DNA of 64,000 nt from Alisma plantago-aquatica (Eukaryota; Streptophyta; Magnoliopsida; Alismatales; Alismataceae). The stretch covers positions 345,646,457-345,710,456 of the forward strand of contig OY856412.1 in NCBI GenBank assembly GCA_963693085.1, written 5' to 3'. How positions within the stretch are numbered: the first letter of the stretch is position 1; every line of letters starts with the position of its first letter. The translations under genes and the position numbers were made by a program. A model generated the notes under the pieces. It worked only from the letters and a program-made list of their open reading frames with translations, made no database searches and was not told where the DNA came from. Below, piece after piece: positions 1-11,739 of this stretch.

Positions 1-1385
1 TCTCTCATTATGAAACAATGTGTAGTCAGGGTTTGATCCATAATATGAGATCATGAAATCCTCATTGAAAAGATTGATGTACCTTGAACCTATTTTATAG
101 CAAGGTTATTTGAAACCCTAATTTAGGGCAAAGCTTGGTGAAATCATAATCTAGGGTTGTGATGTAACTCTAACTTAGTGTAACAAAGTAAGAAACCCTA
201 ATTTAATGGGAAATGTACATCCTAACCCTAATTTGGGTATGAGGTAAGAGAAACCCTACTTGGATGTGAATGGTAAACCTTAATCCCTAAAATGAGGTAA
301 AGATGCATGTAACCCTAATATAGGGAAGTGCTACTAATTCTTGGTGAAGTCCTATTACTGGGTGATGTGTTGTGAAATCCTAATTTCACATAATATTGTG
401 AAACCCCAATATAGAAGGATGTTATGTGAAACTTTAATGATGAGTGAGCCTAGGTGAAATCCATATGTATATGAGATGCTAAGTGAACCTCAAATTATAG
501 TTGTGGAAATCCTATTCCTATTAATGGAATAGTGATTCATGTATTGACAAATGTAATACCTAGAGGGGTTGATAGTTGATATCCTTACATTAATAGTTCC
601 TGCCTCAAGGGTGAGTCCATATTATTGGTAATGGTTGTATTTTCTAAATAGAAGAACTCTGACCAATACTTTGCATGATGAATGTGATAATCTAGTGCAT
701 AATGTATTAGGATGGGGAATACTCTAATACAAGATAAGTGGATGAACTCAAGTAAGATGAAGGTGTTGAAGGAAGTGATACATTAAGATATAATAGATAT
801 CACATCCAACAGCCCAATTCTAATATACCTTGATATGTTATAAGTCCATTATAATTGGAATGGATGAAACATGAAATGTGTCATGTCAATTGTTACATTG
901 AGATGTCATGCACCTTGATGATTGTAGGCTAACATGCCTTATGAAACGGTTAATCCAAATCAATAGACTATGATACAATCATATTCTGATAAAGATGAAA
1001 GAGAAAGTCATACTTCGTGTTGATAATACATTCAATGATGCATGATGAGAATAAATAAGTATGTTTTTATACTTATGATATCAATATTAGCTTCTAGCTG
1101 TGAGAAGCAATAAAATAGGGTTGACCATTAATAATATGATCTTAAGAACCCAAGTTGTTATTTATGGAAAACCCTAATGGAGGGTGCTGATATAAAAGAG
1201 ATATCATGAACCCTAAAGAGGGAATGGTGTTGTCACTTAGTGTTGTATGGTTATGATATTAAAGAGAAACCATGAACCCTAAACAGGGAATAGTGATATT
1301 ACTTAGTGTTGCATGATATTGATATGAAACATTATAATTTTTATCATGAATACTAATCATGCAGGGATGATGACATGAGGAGTAG
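1..1385 (+). mobile_element. 5' LTR of element C, first segment (R/U5)
   Basis: Collinear with 21055-22410 of C's 3' LTR and with the inverse of 2520-3900 in element B. It begins just after the expected TATA box and carries many short motifs of telo-box type (AAACCCTAA, for example near 114 and 193). It is interrupted at 1385 by element B and resumes at 14261. Confidence 0.85.
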
Positions 1386-1603
1386 TGTGGCATACAACTC
1401 ATAAAAACATAATTAACTAATGCAGAAGCGTTCTCTAAGCAACGGATTACCGAAAATCACTAAAAATTAAAACCTTTTTACCAAGAGGTCCATAAAATGA
1501 CAACTTTCTCACATAGAGAAAAAGTAACACATTTACATTATGTTTTCAAAAGTACATATCTTGTATCATCTGTTTCTTTGAATTAAAAGCATTGGCTGCC
1601 CTG

Positions 1604-1912
1604 TTAACGGAGCACATGCAGTATGAAAATCTCAAGGCATTGAGCCAAAATATCGAAAGCACTACTGCTACTACTCCGAGGACCTGAGAGTACAAAGACC
1701 ACACATATGACTCTATCTACATATATACAAGGCATAACAGCCAGTGTCTCTACCTGAGACTTCACTGATGTCCATGTTGTTGTTGTTGTTCTCCTTCCCA
1801 TACTGAAGGATTCTTGTCTCCTCATCCGCGACCACCTAAAAATGTAGCTCCCACGAGGGTGAGACAATTGTAAATTGCCCCAGCGAGAGATATAACTCTC
1901 CACCAGTAACAT
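1604..1912 (-). CDS. Conserved LTR reading frame, copy 1 (uncertain coding)
   Basis: A 102-codon open frame in the U5 part of B's 3' LTR. The same frame recurs at 9239-9544 and 23002-23346, and in its second half at 14797-15153. I recognise no domain. The protein would be basic, starting MLL and then ESYISRWGNL, with a Thr run and a Ser run in the middle and C-terminal parts. Length differences among copies are multiples of three and fall in the Thr and Ser trinucleotide runs, so slippage alone could explain them. In the 5' LTR copy this frame would act as an upstream ORF ahead of gag. Coding status is unproven. Confidence 0.25.
   Translation of the reverse strand: MLLVESYISRWGNLQLSHPRGSYIFRWSRMRRQESFSMGRRTTTTTWTSVKSQVETLAVMPCIYVDRVICVVFVLSGPRSSSSSAFDILAQCLEIFILHVLR
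1858..1900 (-). other. Leader stem-loop pair, copy in B 3' LTR
   Basis: Near-palindrome GAGAGTTATATCTCTC (1885-1900, read on minus) followed by a second inverted repeat built on CAATTTACAATTG. The block is shared with LTRs of two other families (39161-39200 and near 60505). Confidence 0.5.
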
Positions 1913-4079
1913 TATTATTGCAGCTTAAGAAGATAAATATGAACAGAGGAATCATATTTGTTTGACAGCATTTAATTCAATGTCTAACAGAATAGAATAT
2001 TATTCTTATCTAAAACATTGCAGCTATAACTTGAAAGAGCAACATGTCACTTATTCATTAAGGAATATGAGGAACATGTATAACATTTATTCACTTAAAA
2101 ATCATTACCACATCATTAACTCTCTTCAGGCTTAGATCATATATATAATGCATTGCATTGTCATTGTGGAGTCATGGCCTGTAGCCATACTCTTTTCACA
2201 AAGTGTTGGGATCTTAATCCCTCAACTCACCAAGTACAATTCCACTTTTTAACAAGTGCATCATCATGATTATAGCATCTGAGGTATTTGAACCCATATC
2301 TCCTCATATGATACTTATTACCACTTATTAGGTAACTTAATACCTTCAGATCATCTGACCAAGGACATCATGATACTTACTACACAATGTATTGCACATA
2401 GTACACAAAATTCAATGATTCTTACAACACAAAGCATATGAAGGCTTATAAAGCCTATAAAACATTCTCAATAAACAAAGAATCATAGCCCATACCTGGA
2501 TATACTCCTCATCTCAGCATCCCTGCATGATTAGTGTTCATGATAACAATTATAATGCTTTCATATCAATATCGTACAACACTAAGTAATACCACCATTC
2601 CCTTTTTAGGGTTTATGATTTCTCTTCAACATCAGTACCATGCAACACTAAGTAGTACCACTATTCCCTCTTTAAGGTCCATGGTATCTCTTTTATATCA
2701 GTGCCCTTTATTAGGGTTTTCCATAAATAACCACTTGGGTTCTTAAGATCATCTTCTTAATGATAAGCCCTATTTCATTGTTCTCTTAGCTTGAAGCCAA
2801 TATTGATATCATAAGTATTCAAACATACTTATATATCCTCATCTTTCAACATTGAATGTATTATCAACACAAAGTATGAGTTTCTCTCTCATCTTTATCA
2901 GAATATGATTGTATCATAGTCTATTGATTTGGATTAACCTTTTCATAAGGCATGTTAGCCTACATTCATCAAGGTGCATTACATCTCTATGTAACAATTG
3001 GCATGACACATTTCATGTGTCATCCATTCCAATTATAATGGACTTATAACAGATCAAGGTATATCGGAATTGGGGTGTTGGATGTGATATCTATCATATC
3101 TTGATGTATCACTTCCCTCAACACCTTAATATTACTTGAGTTCACCCAGTTAACTTGTATTAGGGTATTCCCCATCCTAATACTTTATGCACTAGATCAT
3201 CACATTCATCATGCAATGTATGTCATAGATCATCTATTTAGAAAATACAACCATTGTCAATGATATGGACTCACCCTTGAGTCAGGAACTATTAATGTAA
3301 GGGTATCCATTATCAACCCCATCTAGGTGTTACATTTGTCAATACATGAATCACTATTCCATTAATAGGAATAGGATTTCCACAATTATAATTTGAGGTT
3401 AACTTAGCATCTTACATATATATATGGATTTCACCTAGTCTCACTCTTCATTAGAGTTTCACATAACATCCTTCTATATAAGGGTTTCAACTAGTATTAT
3501 GTGAAATTAGGATTTCACAACACATCACCCGATGATAGGATTTCACCTAGAATTAGTAGCACTACCCTATATTAGGATTTCATGCACATTTACCCCATTT
3601 TAGGGATTAAGGTTTACTATTCACATCCAAGTAGGGCTTCTCTTACCTCATACCCAAATTAGGGTTAGGATGTACAATTTCCATTAAATTAGGGCTTCTT
3701 GCATTGATACACTAAGTTAGGGTTACATCATCACTCTAGATTATAGTTTCATGGAGCTTTGCCCTTAAAATAGGGTTTCACATAACCTTGCCCTAAATTA
3801 GGATCAAGGTACATTAATCTTTCAATGAAGATTTCATAATCTTATATTATGGATCAAATCCTGACTACATATTTATTCATAATGAGAGAATTAGGCTTAT
3901 TATATGAGAAATCATCTCTCTTATTCTCTCTCCCTCTCATTCTATCTAGGATGTTAATTACTCCAAGATTGATCTAGGTTAACTCTTCACTTAAATACAC
4001 AAAGCTAGGGTTAACCTTCATAATCACCATTGGTCTACATCATTAATAATCAATTATCTAATTGACCTTTGCTCATATT

Positions 4080-5215
4080 AGGTGTACAAATGTTTAACCA
4101 ATTTGAACTTCAAAAGGTCTTAGTAACTTAGACCTCAAACGGTCTGGGTCACTTAGACCTCAAATGGTCTTGAACAATTAAGTTGAAATGGTTTGAAACT
4201 GTTTCCCAAAGTCAGTTCTTAAAACCGTTTAGACAACACATCTTGAAACTCAATGAACTTGAGGCTCCAAATGGTTTGAGACCGTTTGGACTCAAATGGT
4301 CTTGAGACCGTTTGGTCCAAACCTTCTCAAAACCAAATGGACCAAAAAGGGTCTTCAACACTTAATTGATTCAAGGTTCCAATCTATGAACCAACTATCA
4401 ATTGAACCACTGAAGTATTCATCAATTGAACCACTGAATCACCATTCAGTTGAACCTTCAATTTAGGGTTTTGAACCCAATTTAACTAGGGTTGATAATC
4501 AAGAAACAATCACTTAGGGTTTTGAAACTGAGGAACCATCAATGGTTGACATTGTGGAACCAAATCAATTGAAATCAATGAACCATCATCATTATATGAT
4601 ATGACCTGACCTCAAATGGTCTTGAATGACCTCCAAATGGTCTTGAGGTCGTTTGGATGATCTCCAAACGGTCTTGAGACCGTTTGCCCATTCCAACATC
4701 AAAATCCATGTCATCTAATTAGGGTTTGGATCATTGGAATGATCATCAAATCAACACTTGATTGCATTTCAATTTGGTATCTTTGGATCATCAAATACCC
4801 AACCATGCTCAACCCTAGACATCCAAACGGTCTTGGGTGACCCTCAAATGGTCTTGAGACCGTTTGGGTGATTCCCAAACAGTTTTGAAACCGTTTGGGT
4901 TAATCAACCCAAAACATCAACTTATTCAATTGCAAAATCAGCACTTAACCCGATTAGGGTTTGGTGATTGATTGTCCTTCAACTCATGAACCAATTGGAA
5001 CTAATAAATTACAATTAGTGGGTCATTAACCAACATCATTATCAACAAATCTCCAAACGGTCAACCCTGGCCAACACCTCCAAATGGTTTGCAACAGTTT
5101 GCTCTCATTCGGTTTGATGAAACTGTTTGCCCTTAAACGGTTTGAAACCGTTTGCTCCCAAACGGTTTGGGAAACCGTTTGAACAACTTTGTTGAAACCG
5201 TTTGTCCTAGATATT
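4080..5215 (-). promoter_or_regulatory. AACGG/CCGTT inverted-repeat field, B 3' LTR
   Basis: Dozens of copies of AAACGGTC or AAACGGTT and their complements, often paired as CAAACGGTTTGAAACCGTTT-like palindromes. Many are decayed to AAATGGT by CpG loss. The field lies in U3, upstream of the TATA-like site. AACGG is the core of plant MSA/MYB3R sites; function is inferred only. Confidence 0.5.
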
Positions 5216-6571
5216 TGGGGAGGTGTGTTCTTATGATTATGTCATCATCATCAAGCTCCAAACCCACAAAGTTTTCTATGATTTGCAAGATGGTTGCATC
5301 AATCAACCAAGACATATTTCGTAAATGTAGAAAGGATCACCAATTGATAAGGAATTGAATGCAATAATCAAATCAAGGGTTCAAGTTATAAGACCCACCT
5401 CCAATTGAGCTCCAAAGCTTCAAGTTCACGTCAAACATGGTGGATGCAACTCGTTTCACCATTCCAAGGCTCGTCCTCAAGCTTTGAGTGAAAAGGAATG
5501 GTTAGGAATTCATACATTGATTTTCGATTTTCACCATTGATTCAAGGTGAAAGGAAGTCAAGAAACTTACCAACAGGTTTTGGGTCGTCCTCCTGATCCT
5601 CAAAAGATCCTTGGTCGTTTTCCATGCAAGGGAATAGAAAGGGAAACGAAAAAGCCCTTGGTTTAGCTTGTAAAGGATATTTTTATAAGAGTTTCCATGA
5701 GAGAGAAACTACTATATAAAAAGCTTTTAATCCCAAAAATAGTGCCGCCTCTTTCCCCTCAACTCCTTGGCCACGAAGACATCTTCATTTCCTTGCAAAC
5801 TCCTTCATTATCCAAGAATTAAAGGAAAAGAAATTAAGCACTTTAAATCATTTTATAATAATATCCATAAGTGAGTGGATATTTCATTTTCTTATAAAAT
5901 TGTGAGTAAGTTATCCACTCCCTTGGATATTTTCGTGCCTTTTAACGGCACAAGCTGGTCCAACCTCTTTGAAAATTCATCTGTCAACTTTTGGTTGAAG
6001 GGCTCTTTAATTAATATAATTATTTTTGTACTAAATTGTACTAGGATTACAATTAGGCTTAAATCTTGATTATTTTAATATCAAGATTCTCTCTCCTCCA
6101 ACTTAATTCAAATTAGGCACCCATCTCATTTTATTTGCTCTATAATATTCCAAGAAAAATTAGTGACCTTGTTGAAGTGGTAATTTTCATATTGAACCCT
6201 GGGTTTTAGGTAAATTGCATATTACACCAAAACTAGGTTTTAATGCACATACATTGCTTTACCAGCTCTCTCTTGGTACTCAGACTACCACAAGCCATAC
6301 CTATAAATAATCTTCAATCTCATGATGCTTCAACATATGAGAAACATATTATCATGTACAATTTACAATTTAACCCCTCAACTTGGGTAATTTGCACTTT
6401 AGTCCAAATCAAGAAAAACATTGCTTCAACATCATTCAAACAGTACCAAAATTGAAATATAAGTTCCTCTTGAGTCCTAATTACTTTTCACAAGATAAGA
6501 TTTAGCATCTAATCAACCTTATTAGGTAAATAATCTAGGGTTAACACATAACCCAGGTCAGAGATGTTACA

Positions 6572-6605
6572 AATTATAAACCCCTAACAAGGATTTCATC
6601 CCCGA
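6572..6605 (-). other. Polypurine-tract region of element B
   Basis: On the minus strand the LTR is preceded by GTTAGGGGTTTATAATTT, the same sequence as before C's 3' LTR. Chromoviruses carry a GGGG-containing tract at this place. Confidence 0.55.
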
Positions 6606-6889
6606 AATCCCAGGTAAAAGGAGGGACAGATTTATTCATTTATCATACCCTCAAGTCTCCACCTAACTTCTTAATGGTTTGGAGATAAAATAGATATGTA
6701 ATTCACACAAAGTTCCTTTCATTAATTCATCCTTATCAATGTTTATATTTATGCAGAGCATAAACCCCTAACATATTATGTCCATATTATTGAAAGGAAG
6801 AAGCATAAAAGAACATACTTCTATCATTACCCAAGAATATTTACCAAAAGACAAACATATATATCTAATAGAGGTAATTCATTCAGAAA

Positions 6890-7430
6890 TCCTTTATTTG
6901 TTTGGGAAAGTTCACTTAGCACTTTGATTGGGAAAGTTCAATGACAAAGTTCACTAAGTAATTTATTTAGAGAAATTCACTGAGAAGGTTCACTGAGCAA
7001 TTTGCCTGGGAAAATTCACTGAGAAAGTTCCCTGAGCAATTTATTTGGAAAATTTAACTGAGAAAGTTCACTGAGAATGTTCATTGAGAATGTTCACTAA
7101 GTAGTTTATTTGGAGAAATTCACTGAGAAAGTTCACTGATAATGTTTACTGAGAATATTCACTAAGTAGTTTATTTCAAGAAATTCACTGAGAAAGGTCA
7201 CTGAGAATGTTCACTAAGTGATTTATTTGGAAAAAACCACTGAGAAAGTTTACTGAGAATGTTCACTAAGTAATTTGTTTTGGGAAAATTCACTAAGAAA
7301 GTTCACTGAGTAATTTGTTTGGGAAAATTAACTAAGAAGAGTTCACTGAGAAATTTATTTGAGAAAATTCACTAAGAAAGTTCACTGAGTTATTTATTTG
7401 GAAAATTTCACTGAGAAAATTCACTTAGTT
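6890..7430 (-). repeat. TCACTGAGAAAGT minisatellite, element B
   Basis: Tandem array built from short units related to TTCACTGAGAAAG, combined into higher units of about 60 bp that alternate with TTATTTGGAAAAA. It lies between gag and the 3' LTR, where pol would be expected. The same array occurs at the same place in element C. Confidence 0.85.
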
Positions 7431-7752
7431 CGTCCTATTTAATTTCATTATACTCTCTAGATTGTTTCAAAATGACTACTTGATCAGAGTAATAAAAAAG
7501 ATAAAAATCTAAGAGTTTCATACTTGCCTTATCTACAATAATCATATACCTGGCCAGGGTATACAAGTATTGTGGGATTAGGTAGTATGCACTTTATTTA
7601 CTATCATGTTCCTCACTTTTCATGTCATTATACACACATGATTTTCCATTCTTAGATTTTCTTCAGGCATCCCTTCTATATTTCATATTTTAATACACAG
7701 ATAAGGGAAATTATAAAGCATTTTAAGGAATCACTGAGTAAAATGTAGATTC
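7431..7752. other. Non-coding internal sequence of element B
   Basis: Sequence between minisatellite and gag, collinear with about 16660-17060 of C. I see no coding signal. Confidence 0.6.
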
Positions 7753-8900
7753 TCATCTTCCTTGTGCCCTTAAAGGACTAGTCAAAGGAAGTTCAAAAAC
7801 AACTACTTTCTTATTTTTAACACATAGAATCATGATATGCAATATCAAAACGAGACTATTTCGGAGACAATCCTTTTCCAGATGTCCCGGTTGTCTACAT
7901 TGATAACAGATCCTTGGTGCAAAGTGCTTGTGAGACCCAATCACCGATGTTGATGCTATGTCGGAGGCTCTATATGGAACATTAGTACGATCCCTATCCC
8001 TGCTTGACGTCCATTGGGTCTGGGCATGGAATCTCGATGATGCTACCGGTGCAGAAAATCTCAGTTTCTTAAAACTTTCAGACCTTTGTCCTTGAGACTG
8101 AGTGTACACCTTCTTTTCACTAGTTTTCTGTTTCTTGATTTTAGACCTCTCTATCCTCCTTACTGACTCCACAAAGGTGGCAAACCTCTCCATGTTCTCT
8201 AAAGCATACATAGGAGTGGTTAGTTCAATGTTCAACTCATTCTCAAAATGTTGAATTCTTTCCTCATCACTAACTGCCATTTGCGGACAAACCGCAACAA
8301 CTCCATGAACTTAGGTTCATATTCACTAACATTCATTTGTCCTTGTTTGATCCTCTCAAATTGAGTGATCTTTTCGTCTAGATACGTTTTAGGGAAGTAT
8401 CTACTGACGAAATCGCGTTTGAATATCTCTCATCCAATTTCTTCACCTGGTCACTTATCTTCCTCTATCATCCACCAATGACAAGCACTTCCTTTTAGGA
8501 GGTACACAGCATGTCTTACCTTTTCAGCTTCAGGAATATCAAGGATCATGACAGCCTTTTCCAGCTCTGTCAGCCACAGGTCAACATCTGCTGGATCAGA
8601 TGTACCAGCATAATCTATGGCTCCAACCCGGCGAAGTCTCTCGAAAGTCTTATCGGCTCCATAACCCTCATGATGGGTTGGTGCTCTGGGTGCAGGTGGT
8701 GGCATCATGTCAGCCATATGTGTCATGGCTGTCAAGAATTTCTCAAATAGAGCATGGAGGGCTAGATTTTGTATCACAGTTGGGACAATCTGGGGTTGTT
8801 TAGGTACAGTCCCTTCCCTATTTTGGTCTCTTTCACCTCCTTCTGGTGCAGCAGCGCTGCCCTCACCAGCATGTTCTTCGTGTGGTCCAGACATCTTCAA
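7753..8900 (-). pseudogene. gag: gag of element B (chromovirus type), frameshifted
   Basis: Nucleocapsid/capsid gene. The N-terminal piece (8451-8900, 149 codons) holds the chromovirus-type Retrotrans_gag signature with DVDLWLTELEKA and ending CHWW. A stop at the end of that piece and a second stop soon after break it. The C-terminal piece (7753-8280) holds LENMERFATFVESVRRIERS and a CCHC zinc knuckle of form CX2CX4HX4C starting CYQC. Near 8278-8290 the frame changes by one base at a place where related gags read FVPQM; element C has the same change. No pol follows. Not functional as it stands. Confidence 0.85.
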
Positions 8901-9009
8901 GTTCTTCTTCTCCTATGTGAGTAGAAGATTCATTCAGATAAACTGGAAGACACTTAGAACAGGCTCTACAACCTTAGTCCTATGTCTCTGTAGACTCGGC
9001 GAACCTAGA

Positions 9010-9021
9010 GTTCTGATACCA
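9010..9021 (-). other. Primer-binding site of element B
   Basis: Reads TGGTATCAGAAC on the minus strand, 6 bases from the LTR end. It is complementary to the 3' end of plant initiator tRNA-Met, apart from one base in the usual TGGTATCAGAGC. Confidence 0.85.
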
Positions 9022-9238
9022 CTTAATTGTGGCATACAACTCATAAAAACATAATTAACTAATGTGGAAGCGTTCAGCGAATTACCGAAAATCACTAAAA
9101 ATTAAAACCTTTTTACCAAGAGATCCATCAAATGAAAACTTTCTCACATAGAGCAAAAGTAACACATTTACATTCTTTTTTCAAAAGTACATATCTTGTA
9201 TGATCTCTTTCTTTGAATTACAAGCATCGACTGCCCTG

Positions 9239-9544
9239 TTAACTAAGCACAGGCAGTATGAAAATCTCGAGGCAATGAGCCAAAATCTCGAAAACACTAC
9301 TACTACTCTGAGGACCTGAGAGTACAGAGACGACACATAGGACTCTATCTACATCTATACAATGCATAACAGCCAGTGTCTCCACCTGATACTTCAATGT
9401 TGACCCTACTGCTGTTGTTGTTGTCCTTCTCTTATTGAAGGATTCATGTCTCCTCGTCCGTGACCACCTAAAAATGTAGTTCCCACGAGGGTAGGGCAAT
9501 TGTAAATTGCCCCAGCGAGAGATATAACTCTCCGCTAGTAACAT
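9239..9544 (-). CDS. Conserved LTR reading frame, copy 2 (uncertain coding)
   Basis: A 101-codon frame homologous to 1604-1912, here in the 5' LTR about 340 bases upstream of the gag start and so in the presumed genomic RNA leader. No known domain. Confidence 0.25.
   Translation of the reverse strand: MLLAESYISRWGNLQLPYPRGNYIFRWSRTRRHESFNKRRTTTTAVGSTLKYQVETLAVMHCIDVDRVLCVVSVLSGPQSSSSVFEILAHCLEIFILPVLS
9490..9532 (-). other. Leader stem-loop pair, copy in B 5' LTR
   Basis: GAGAGTTATATCTCTC on minus at 9517-9532, followed by the CAATTTACAATTG inverted repeat. Confidence 0.5.
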
Positions 9545-11739
9545 TATTATTGCAACTTAAGAAGATAAATATGAACATAGGAATCATATTTGTTTGATAG
9601 TAGTTAATTCAATGTCTAACAGATTAGAATATTATTCTTATCTAAAACATTGCAGCTATAACTTGAAAGAGGAACATGTCACGTATTCATTAAGTAATAT
9701 GAAGAATATGTATAACATTTATTCACTACAGAATCATTACCACAGGATTAACTCTCTTCAGGCTTAGATCATATATCTAATGCTTGACATTATCATCGTG
9801 GAGTCATGGCCTATAGCCATACTCTTTTCACAAAGTGTTGGGATCTTAATCCCTCAACTCACCAAGTACAATTCCACTTTTTAACAAGTGCAACATCATG
9901 ATTATAGCATTTGGGTATTTGAACCCATATCTCCTCATAGGATACTTATTACCACTTATTAGGTAACTTAATACTTTCAGATCATCTGACCAAGGACATC
10001 ATGATACTTACTACACAATGTATTGCACATAGTACACAAAATTCAATGATTCTTACTACACAAAGAATATGAAGGCTTATAAAGCCTATAAAACATTCTC
10101 AATAAACAAAGCATCATAGCCCATACCGGGCTATACTCCTCATCTCATCATCCCTGCATGATTAGTGTTCCTGATAACAATTATAATGCTTTCATATCAG
10201 TATCGTACAACACTAAGTAATATCACCATTCCCATTTTAGGGTTTATGATTTCTCTTCCACATCAGTACCATACAACACTAAGTAATACCACTATTCCCT
10301 CATTAAGGTTCATGGTATCTCCTTTATATGAGCACCCTTTATTAGGGTTTTCCACATATAATCACTTGGGTTCTTAAGATCATATTATTAATGATCAGCC
10401 CTATTTCATTGCTTCTCTCAGCTAGAAGCCAATATTGATATCATAAGTATTCAAACATACTTATATATCATCATCATTCAACATTGAATGTATTATCAAT
10501 AGAAAGTATGAATTTGTCTCACTTATTTATCAGAATATGATTGTATCATAGTCTATTGATTTGGATTAACCTTTTCAAAAGGCATGTTAGCCTACATTCA
10601 TCAAGGTGCATTGCATCTCTATGTAACAATTGACATGACACATTTCATGTGTCATCCATTCCAATTATAATGGACTTATAACATATCAAGGTATATCATA
10701 ATTGGGGTGTTGAATGTGATATCTATCATATCTTGATGTATCACTTCCCTCAACACCTTCATCTTACTTGAGTTCACCCATTTAACTTTTATTAGGGTAT
10801 TCCGCATTCTAATACTTTATACACTAGATCATCACATTCATCATGCAATGTATTGGTCATAGATCATCTATTTAGAAAATACAACAATTGCCAATGATAT
10901 GGACACACCCTTGAGTCAGGAACTATTAATGTAAGGGTATCCATTATCAACCCCATCTAGGTGTTACATTTGTCAATACATGAATCACTATGCCAATAAT
11001 AGGAATAGGATTTCCACAATTATAATTTGAGGTTCACTTATCATCTTGCATATATATGGATTTCACCTAGGCTCACTCTTTATTAGAGTTTCACATAACA
11101 TCCTTCTATATCAGGGTTTCACCTAGTATTATGTGAAATTAGGATTTCACAACACATCACCCAGTGATAGGACTTCACCTAGAATTAGTAGCACTACCCT
11201 ATATTAGGATTTCATGCACATTTACCCCATTTTAGGGATCGAGGTTTACTAATCACATCCAAGTAGGGCTTCTCTTACCTCATACCCAAATTAGGGTTAG
11301 GATGTACAATTGCCATTAAGTTAGAGCTTCGTGCATTCATACACTAAGTTAGGGTTACATCATCACTCTAGATTATAGTTGCATTGAGCTTTGCCCTTAA
11401 AATAGGGTTTCACATAACCTTTCCCTAAATTAGGATCAAGGTACATCAATCTTTCAATGAAGATTTCATAATCTTATATTATGTATCAAATCTTGACTAC
11501 ACATTTATTCATAATGAGAGAATTAGGGCTTATTATATGAGAAATCATCTCTCTCATTCTCTCTCCCTCGCATCCTCTCTAGGATTTTAATTACTACAAG
11601 ATTTATCTAGGTTAACTCTTCACTTATGTGCACAAAGCTAGGGTTAACCTTCATAATCACCATTGGTCTACATCATTAATAATCAATTATCTAATTGACC
11701 TTTGATCATATTAGGTATCCAAATGGTTTAACCAATTTG

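Larger units (their letters stand above)
1386..6571 (-). repeat. 3' LTR of element B
   Basis: A 5186-bp LTR matching 9028-14255 along its length, with scattered substitutions, many of them CG to TG or CA. It contains the conserved U5 reading frame (1604-1912), the leader stem-loops (1858-1900), telo-box-like motifs (3540-3790) and the AACGG/CCGTT field (4080-5215). Confidence 0.92.

Noticed and set aside
5133..5358. Open frames over the AACGG field (and the same at 12811-13017)
   Set aside because: Short frames on both strands within palindromic LTR DNA, not kept in the C 3' LTR copy.
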